Shown: positions 59,114 to 64,000 of the stretch, in pieces
Layout of the letters: the number at the start of each line of letters is the position of its first letter
How positions within the stretch are numbered: position 1 is the first letter of the stretch
NCBI GenBank assembly: GCA_021531795.1
Contig: JADYUL010000003.1
Span: forward strand, 124,001 to 188,000
DNA: 64,000 bases
Source of the DNA: Lacrimispora saccharolytica
GTDB taxonomy: Bacteria > Bacillota > Clostridia > Lachnospirales > Lachnospiraceae
Reading direction: 5' to 3'
Program-made: the position numbers and the translations under genes
The notes under the pieces: generated by a model
What the model was told of the DNA's origin: nothing
The model's database searches: none
The model's input: the letters and a program-made list of their open reading frames with translations, nothing else

Positions 59114-60860
59114 AATTGTTCGAATGCTGATCAAGTTCATATTGAGTCTGCTTACCACGGTTGCGGTTGCGACTGTTACCGGATACGGAATTACAAGCAT
59201 AGATATTATTCTTCCCTGTATCTTCGCGCTATGTATGGTGGTCTATAATTTTACGGAGAAAAAGCTTGCATCGGTAACCAAGAGGGATATTGGCATAGCG
59301 ACTGTACTGTCAACTGTTTTCTCGCTTTCCCTTGTGCTTGGAGCTCATATTGATGCGTGGGATGACGTTGTTAGTAAGCCGGGCGTCATGGATATTGCTT
59401 ATCTTGTCGGACTTATCCCCTTCTTTGCAGCATGCATTATACTGTTGTTTAAGTACCTTGATGTAAAAAAAAACGTAACACCGGGGGGAGATAAAAGTAA
59501 GCTTCTCGCACTTTTTACAGGAAAAGGCGGTGTTTATTCTGTCGGAGCGATTATTTTAGTTGCGTATCTTCCGTATGTGCTGACGCTGCTTCCCGGCAAC
59601 ATGGGCAAGGACACCTTCGAGTCGATCGATATGTGTTTGGGGCGGATACCGTGGACCAATCATCATCCGATATTCTTCACGATGTTAATTGATGCGGTGA
59701 TCAAGCTGACGGCGCCGCTTGGAAGTCTTGCACTTAGCATGAGTATATTCACTATTCTGCACATGTTAGTGGTTATCGCGACGGAGAGTCTGGTGGTAAT
59801 GAGGTGTATGGATAAGGATGTGCGCTGGGGGATTGTGACGCTTATGTTTTTTGCGCTGCATCCGGTGTGCCCGATGTTTGCTTTGTATCTGAGTAAGGAT
59901 GTGCTGTTTAGCTGCGCTCTTGTGATGCTTGTGATGTCACTGTCAGACCTTAATGGCGGCGACAGTGCAAAGGCATTTGTAAGGCTGTCGCTCTTTGCGC
60001 TTCTAACTATGTTACTCAGGAACAACGGACTGCTCATCGTGGCAGTGCTTGCCGTGGTGCTTCCTCTTGCATACAGGAATAATTGGAAGAAGGCCATCAT
60101 GGCTACGCTCATACCGATTGCAATATTTATTGGCTTTAAGACTGTGTCTTATTCCGTGCTTGATATAGAGCGTGAATCCTTCGCAGAATCGGCATCCATT
60201 CCGCTTCAGCAGGTGGGATATGTACTTGCCAATTCGGATACATCCATGATAGCTTTGGAAGACCTGGAATTCCTAGACAGGATAATGCCGATATCCAGGG
60301 TTAAGGAGGTATATGACCTCGGATATACGGATGAATATAAGTTTGATGCGTACTTTGATGATGGATTCTTTAACGATCATTCGAAAGAATTCATGGGTGT
60401 ATGGCTAAGGATGCTGCCAAACTACTTCCCTGAATATGTGATGAGTTACCTGGGACAGACTCTTGGTTACTGGCACTACGGAGAGTCCAATACCCTATGT
60501 ACTCAGGGTGTCTGGGAGGACAATAACGTTTCTATAGAGCGGATGGATGTGATTGACCGGACTTTAGGGTTCTCACTCTATACACTTATCGAGAAACTGA
60601 TGCTCGGTGTCAGGAAGGCTCCGCTTCTCAATATTCTGACAAGTATGGCCATGCAGTTTATGGCAATTCTTCTGCTTGGAGGAATATATATTCGTAACAG
60701 AAATTACGGCAGACTGGTGGTAATACTACCGCTTCTGGTACTGTGGGTGAGCATTATGATAGCAACCCCCGCCTTCTGCCTGTTCAGATATACCTATCCC
60801 ATGTTCATGCTTTGGCCGGTTACTGCCATGGAGATTATGGGAATTAAGAATGAGGGTTAA
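59106..60860 (+). CDS. DUF6020-type multi-pass membrane protein, second paralog
   Basis: This 584-residue protein has about 12 predicted helices. It shares with the paralog at 54194 the motif MGKDTFESIDMCLGRIPWTNHHPIFFTMLIDAVIKL, with a conserved Asp and His-His-Pro in the same place. Both also have an extracytoplasmic block at SFAESASIPLQQVGYVL against HELAIPLQQIGRVVQQ. The pairing of two diverged copies around two GT4 enzymes suggests that each transfers a different sugar. The GT-C assignment is inference from the topology and the acidic/His motif. Confidence 0.75.
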   Translation: MNEIVRMLIKFILSLLTTVAVATVTGYGITSIDIILPCIFALCMVVYNFTEKKLASVTKRDIGIATVLSTVFSLSLVLGAHIDAWDDVVSKPGVMDIAYLVGLIPFFAACIILLFKYLDVKKNVTPGGDKSKLLALFTGKGGVYSVGAIILVAYLPYVLTLLPGNMGKDTFESIDMCLGRIPWTNHHPIFFTMLIDAVIKLTAPLGSLALSMSIFTILHMLVVIATESLVVMRCMDKDVRWGIVTLMFFALHPVCPMFALYLSKDVLFSCALVMLVMSLSDLNGGDSAKAFVRLSLFALLTMLLRNNGLLIVAVLAVVLPLAYRNNWKKAIMATLIPIAIFIGFKTVSYSVLDIERESFAESASIPLQQVGYVLANSDTSMIALEDLEFLDRIMPISRVKEVYDLGYTDEYKFDAYFDDGFFNDHSKEFMGVWLRMLPNYFPEYVMSYLGQTLGYWHYGESNTLCTQGVWEDNNVSIERMDVIDRTLGFSLYTLIEKLMLGVRKAPLLNILTSMAMQFMAILLLGGIYIRNRNYGRLVVILPLLVLWVSIMIATPAFCLFRYTYPMFMLWPVTAMEIMGIKNEG

Positions 60861-60870
60861 AGCATAATTC

Positions 60871-61581
60871 ATGAAGAAGACAATTATAGTTATGCCGGTT
60901 GCCAATGAAGAGGCTACCATGGCCGGTCTTATTGAGGAGATACTGGCGCTTCCGTATGACAACCTGTATCTGTATCCTGTGGTTGATGATTATTCCAAGG
61001 ACGGTACAGCGGATATTATCAGAAGCTATGAGAATACCGGCAGAGTGAAGCTGATATATTACAAGGAGAGCAGGGGAGTGATCACCTGCTATCTGGAGGG
61101 CTTCAGACGAGCGCTCGCAGACGGAGCTGAGAGAATAATCGAGATGGACGGCGGTGGCAGCCACAAGCCGTCTGAGATACCGCAGTTTATTGAGAATCTG
61201 GATAAGGGTTATGACTGTGTATGGGGCTCCAGATTCGTGGAGGGTGGCGGCATAAGCTCACAGCCTCTCTACAGAAGGATATTAAGCAGCGGAGGAACAA
61301 TATTAGCCAATGTTGTACTTGGAACGAGACTCAAGGATATGACCAGCGGTTTTGAGGGCTTCCAGGCACCGGTTCTGCGCAAGCTAAAGCTTGATGAATT
61401 CTTAAGTCTGGGTCATATGTATCAGACGGAGATGCGCTATTACTGCAGAAAACTTAATGCCATAGAGGTGCCGATTCATTATGTGGGCAGCTCATCAAGC
61501 CTCAAGGTAAGCTCGGTAACAGAGGCCCTGAGGATACTGTTTGAACTAAGGAAACACGAGAGAAGGGTGTGGAATGATTAA
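60871..61581 (+). CDS. Polyprenyl-phosphate glycosyltransferase-like GT2
   Basis: This 236-residue protein looks like dolichol-phosphate-mannose synthase: IIVMPVANEEATMAGL, VVDDYSKDGTADII, EMDGGGSHKPSEIPQFI in place of the usual DxD, VWGSRFVEGGG and KDMTSGFEGFQAPVL. It lacks membrane helices. These enzymes load a sugar on undecaprenyl phosphate, the donor for GT-C transferases, which are the neighbours at 54194, 59106 and 62847. It overlaps the next gene by 8 nt. Confidence 0.87.
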   Translation: MKKTIIVMPVANEEATMAGLIEEILALPYDNLYLYPVVDDYSKDGTADIIRSYENTGRVKLIYYKESRGVITCYLEGFRRALADGAERIIEMDGGGSHKPSEIPQFIENLDKGYDCVWGSRFVEGGGISSQPLYRRILSSGGTILANVVLGTRLKDMTSGFEGFQAPVLRKLKLDEFLSLGHMYQTEMRYYCRKLNAIEVPIHYVGSSSSLKVSSVTEALRILFELRKHERRVWND

Positions 61582-62827
61582 GACCGGATATCTTATTCTC
61601 GGTGCGGGACCTGCGGGTCTGTCGCTTGCCTGCAAGCTCAAAGCACTGGGTGAGGAAAATTTCATAATAGTGGAAAAAGAGGAGACTGTGGGCGGACTCT
61701 GCAGGTCTGAGATGGTGGACGGAGCTCCGCTTGATATAGGTGGCGGACATTTCCTGGATGTAAGAAGACCCAGTGTAAACAGATTCCTCTTCGAATACAT
61801 GCCGGAAGAGGAGTGGAATAAGTTCACGAGGGACAGCCGGATAAGCGTGGACCTGGTTCCTCCGGGCTCAAGCACCGGAAAGGCTAAGACCTATGAGCTT
61901 CATCATCCCTTTGAAGCAAATATATGGGAGCTGCCGAAGAGTATTCAGAAGAGATATCTGGATTCGATCGCGGAGGCAGGCTGCAATGTGGGCGAACCTA
62001 AGCCTGTGAAATTCGTGGACTGGATCAGATGGAAGCTGGGCGATGCGATCGCTTCCGACTACATGATTCCGTACAATACGAAGATGTTTGCCAATAACCT
62101 GAATGAGCTTGGCACCTACTGGCTTGAGAAGCTTCCCAATGTGAGCTACGAGGAGACTCTTGCTTCCTGCAGGGAAAAGCATGCGCAGGGTTCGCAGCCC
62201 GGGCATGCAGAATTCTATTATCCCAAGAAATACGGCTATGGAGAGGTGTGGCTGAGAATGGGTGCGTCACTTGGTGATGCACTGATCTGCGGCGTTGCTG
62301 TTAAGTCTGTGGATTCCATAAACAAGGTGGTTACACTGGAGGATGGAACTGAGATAGAGGCTGAGCTCATCATAACTACCATTCCATGGAACAGCTTTGA
62401 ATTAGTCTGGGCACCGAACAGGATAAAGGATGCAATCTCAAAGCTTAAGTCCACCTCGGTTAACATAACATACAGACCAAAGACGTTGGATACCGAGGCA
62501 CAGTGGATATACTATCCGTCACTTGACCTGGACTATCACAGAATCTTAGTACGGAGCAATTTTGCCATAGGCTCTAAGGGATACTGGGAGGAGTGCAGAA
62601 GTGACAGATTCAAGGAGGCTGAGGGCGACGTGACCTTCAGGATGGACTATGCCTATCCGCTCAACACGATTCAGAAAGTGGATGCTATTGCGAAGGTGCT
62701 TGATTTCGCGGCCAAGAGTCATATAATCGGGCTTGGCAGATGGGGCGAGCACAATCATTACAATTCGGACGTGACTGTGGACAGGGCGCTGAAATTGGCT
62801 GCGAGCCTTGTGGAGGGCAGCAGGTGA
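61574..62827 (+). CDS. FAD-dependent protoporphyrinogen-oxidase/UDP-galactopyranose-mutase-like protein
   Basis: This 417-residue flavoprotein has the FAD Rossmann motif (YLILGAGPAGLSLACKLKA), VEKEETVGGLCRSE and DIGGGHFLDVR at the N-terminus. The substrate region contains MIPYNTKMFANN and WIYYPSLDLDYHRILVRSNF, and the end is GRWGEHNHYNSDVTVDRAL. The family includes amine oxidases and sugar mutases; in a glycan operon, a reaction on a nucleotide-sugar or lipid-linked sugar is more likely than porphyrin oxidation. The precise substrate is not known. It overlaps the upstream GT2 gene by 8 nt. Confidence 0.85.
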   Translation: MIKTGYLILGAGPAGLSLACKLKALGEENFIIVEKEETVGGLCRSEMVDGAPLDIGGGHFLDVRRPSVNRFLFEYMPEEEWNKFTRDSRISVDLVPPGSSTGKAKTYELHHPFEANIWELPKSIQKRYLDSIAEAGCNVGEPKPVKFVDWIRWKLGDAIASDYMIPYNTKMFANNLNELGTYWLEKLPNVSYEETLASCREKHAQGSQPGHAEFYYPKKYGYGEVWLRMGASLGDALICGVAVKSVDSINKVVTLEDGTEIEAELIITTIPWNSFELVWAPNRIKDAISKLKSTSVNITYRPKTLDTEAQWIYYPSLDLDYHRILVRSNFAIGSKGYWEECRSDRFKEAEGDVTFRMDYAYPLNTIQKVDAIAKVLDFAAKSHIIGLGRWGEHNHYNSDVTVDRALKLAASLVEGSR

Positions 62828-62846
62828 TTGCGAGGTGACATAGATA

Positions 62847-64000
62847 ATGATGGGAACTAAGAAGGGCTCCGAGGGAGGAGCCCATCGTTTTGCCGTAAAA
62901 AACGGCGGTTATTCATATATAAGGATAATCTTTGGCGTGATTGTGGCGATAATTACCGGTCTGCTCGTGTGGATGCTGAGTAAGCCCGCCTTGCAGAGCG
63001 TGAATACCGAAGCGTTGCTCCCGAAGATTGATCCAAGGCCGGTATATACTGAGATTCATGACGGGGATACCCTTGAGGTCAGCTTTTTGCCTGAAAAGGA
63101 TATGACAGTCAGAGGGCTTGAACTTCTAGTGGTCAACACTGAGGGCGATAATGACGCGGTGATGAAGGTATCTGTCAGGGACTCGGAAGGTGCGACTCTG
63201 CACTCAGGTGATGTTGCAGCCGGCGATCTAAGCGTCGGAGAGTGGACAAAGGTAGATGTCGACATGGTGTTTGCGGCAGGTGAGACGATCACGATTTCCT
63301 TTACCGCGCATGGTTTTGAGCCGTATTTCATGACTGTTCAGGGTTATACACCCGGAATCTCACTTGGCTTTGATGTGCTCAAGGCTGAGACCCTGAGATA
63401 TGGTGACATCTTCTATTACTCCACTGCGCTCGTGATCCTGTTTGGTTGTGCACTTGTATTTGTGATCCTGTTTGGGTTTAATCGTGTGGGAAGTGCGCTA
63501 TCAAAGCTTCGTATCACAGACAGGGAGCGCAAGATGGCGGGTGAACTCTTCCTTGTGCTGATATTTGCTACCATTTCACTTATGATAATCAGGGATGCTT
63601 ATATAGATGGAGTTTACATAACAGCGGATTCTGACGGCTATTTACGTGAAGCCGTGAATCTGGTTGCGGGTAACGGCTTTGCTTACGACGGCCTGGCGGG
63701 ATACAGAAGCTGGTTTGCCAACTGGCCAATAGTATACCCTGCGATGATAGCGGCGGTGATGGCCTGCACGGGCTTCAACGCCTATCTTGCAAGCAAGGTT
63801 GTGGCGATCATCATCCTGGCATTAATAATCCTTGTGCTCAGAGCCTTTTTTGGCAAAAGTGCGTGGATTTACTCTCTTGCCTTATTCAATACGGGCATCG
63901 TGATGATATTCTATCATACCTGGAGTGAGATACCGTTTATCCTGTTTATGCTGATCTTTGCTCTTTCTCTTGGCAGGGTCGTATCAGAAGAGGATCCGTC
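62847..64000 (+). CDS. GT-C-type membrane glycosyltransferase, ArnT-like (5' part)
   Basis: An open frame of 384 codons runs off the right edge. The protein starts with a short cytoplasmic segment and one helix (RIIFGVIVAIITGLLVWML). A ~130-residue extracytoplasmic beta-rich domain follows (YTEIHDGDTLEVSFL...), and then a series of membrane helices. The block YITADSDGYLREAVNLVAGNGFAY has the Asp-rich loop and GNG of ArnT/PMT-like GT-C enzymes. GAGGTG lies 9 nt before ATG 62847. It is the third candidate GT-C enzyme of this operon. The C-terminus is outside the window. Confidence 0.75.
   Translation, partial: MMGTKKGSEGGAHRFAVKNGGYSYIRIIFGVIVAIITGLLVWMLSKPALQSVNTEALLPKIDPRPVYTEIHDGDTLEVSFLPEKDMTVRGLELLVVNTEGDNDAVMKVSVRDSEGATLHSGDVAAGDLSVGEWTKVDVDMVFAAGETITISFTAHGFEPYFMTVQGYTPGISLGFDVLKAETLRYGDIFYYSTALVILFGCALVFVILFGFNRVGSALSKLRITDRERKMAGELFLVLIFATISLMIIRDAYIDGVYITADSDGYLREAVNLVAGNGFAYDGLAGYRSWFANWPIVYPAMIAAVMACTGFNAYLASKVVAIIILALIILVLRAFFGKSAWIYSLALFNTGIVMIFYHTWSEIPFILFMLIFALSLGRVVSEEDP

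Noticed and set aside
1..64000. Search for tRNA, rRNA and known riboswitch sequences
   Set aside because: I saw no cloverleaf with a GGTTCGAATCC-type arm and no recognisable rRNA or riboswitch core by eye; a covariance-model scan would be needed to be certain.

Overview
The window looks like a chromosomal segment of an anaerobic Firmicute, most likely a Lachnospiraceae (Butyrivibrio/Coprococcus/Roseburia-like). The support is moderate GC, strong AGGAGG-type ribosome binding sites, T-rich intrinsic terminators, a lipoprotein-anchored sugar ABC transporter with GH43 enzymes, membrane-anchored GH25 lysozymes with SpaA-like domains, and LytR-CpsA-Psr plus teichoic-acid-type (Wzm/Wzt) export genes. 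Species cannot be fixed from the sequence alone.

Layout. (1) About 1-6,060 is AT-rich accessory DNA: a 3' gene fragment, a Phd/RelE-type toxin-antitoxin pair, a decayed three-gene ATPase module (short P-loop protein, a partner gene broken by an in-frame amber codon, and an OLD/RecF-type ATPase cut inside its Walker A), an XRE repressor with an ImmA/IrrE peptidase behind a palindromic operator, and an orphan EndoU-type toxin domain with a putative immunity gene and a DUF4417 gene. Two related ~90-bp noncoding sequences (1376 and 5966) bracket most of it, suggesting integration of related mobile elements. (2) 6,300-11,300: TauE-type permease, GNAT acetyltransferase, aldo/keto reductase, ABC exporter and small ORFs. 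(3) 11,327-19,658: a carbohydrate locus (GH43, SGNH esterase and AraC regulator on the minus strand; binding protein, two permeases and a second GH43 on the plus strand), probably for acetylated arabinoxylan-type oligosaccharides. (4) 19,828-22,044: dUTPase, phosphatase, AEC transporter. (5) 22,158-22,666: an unusual array of eight ~40-bp inverted-repeat units with helical phasing. (6) 22,818-45,207: a large cell-surface polysaccharide cluster: two GH25 enzymes, rfbB-rfbA-rfbC (no rfbD), Wzm-Wzt with a carbohydrate-binding C-terminus, a methyltransferase-kinase fusion resembling the WbdD chain terminator, several GT2 enzymes, phosphoglucomutase, a sugar-1-phosphate priming transferase and an LCP ligase. 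(7) 45,217-50,929: glmS, an HtrA-type protease, clpX with a long charged linker, and a divergent lspA. (8) 51,330-64,000: a second glycan operon: radical SAM/SPASM enzyme, a CMP-kinase-like fusion, GT2 and GT4 enzymes, a DUF2334 deacetylase-like protein, two DUF6020 membrane proteins, a polyprenyl-phosphate-type GT2, an FAD oxidoreductase/mutase-like protein and a GT-C-type membrane protein that runs off the window.

How it fits together: phosphoglucomutase and RfbABC make activated sugars, the priming transferase loads undecaprenyl phosphate, the multidomain GT2 enzymes polymerise, the methyltransferase-kinase may cap the chain, Wzt may read the cap and Wzm export the polymer, and the LCP protein attaches it to peptidoglycan that the GH25 enzymes remodel. 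The second operon likely decorates this or another glycan outside the membrane through GT-C-type enzymes. The capping model and the phased repeat array are the two items I consider most worth following up.
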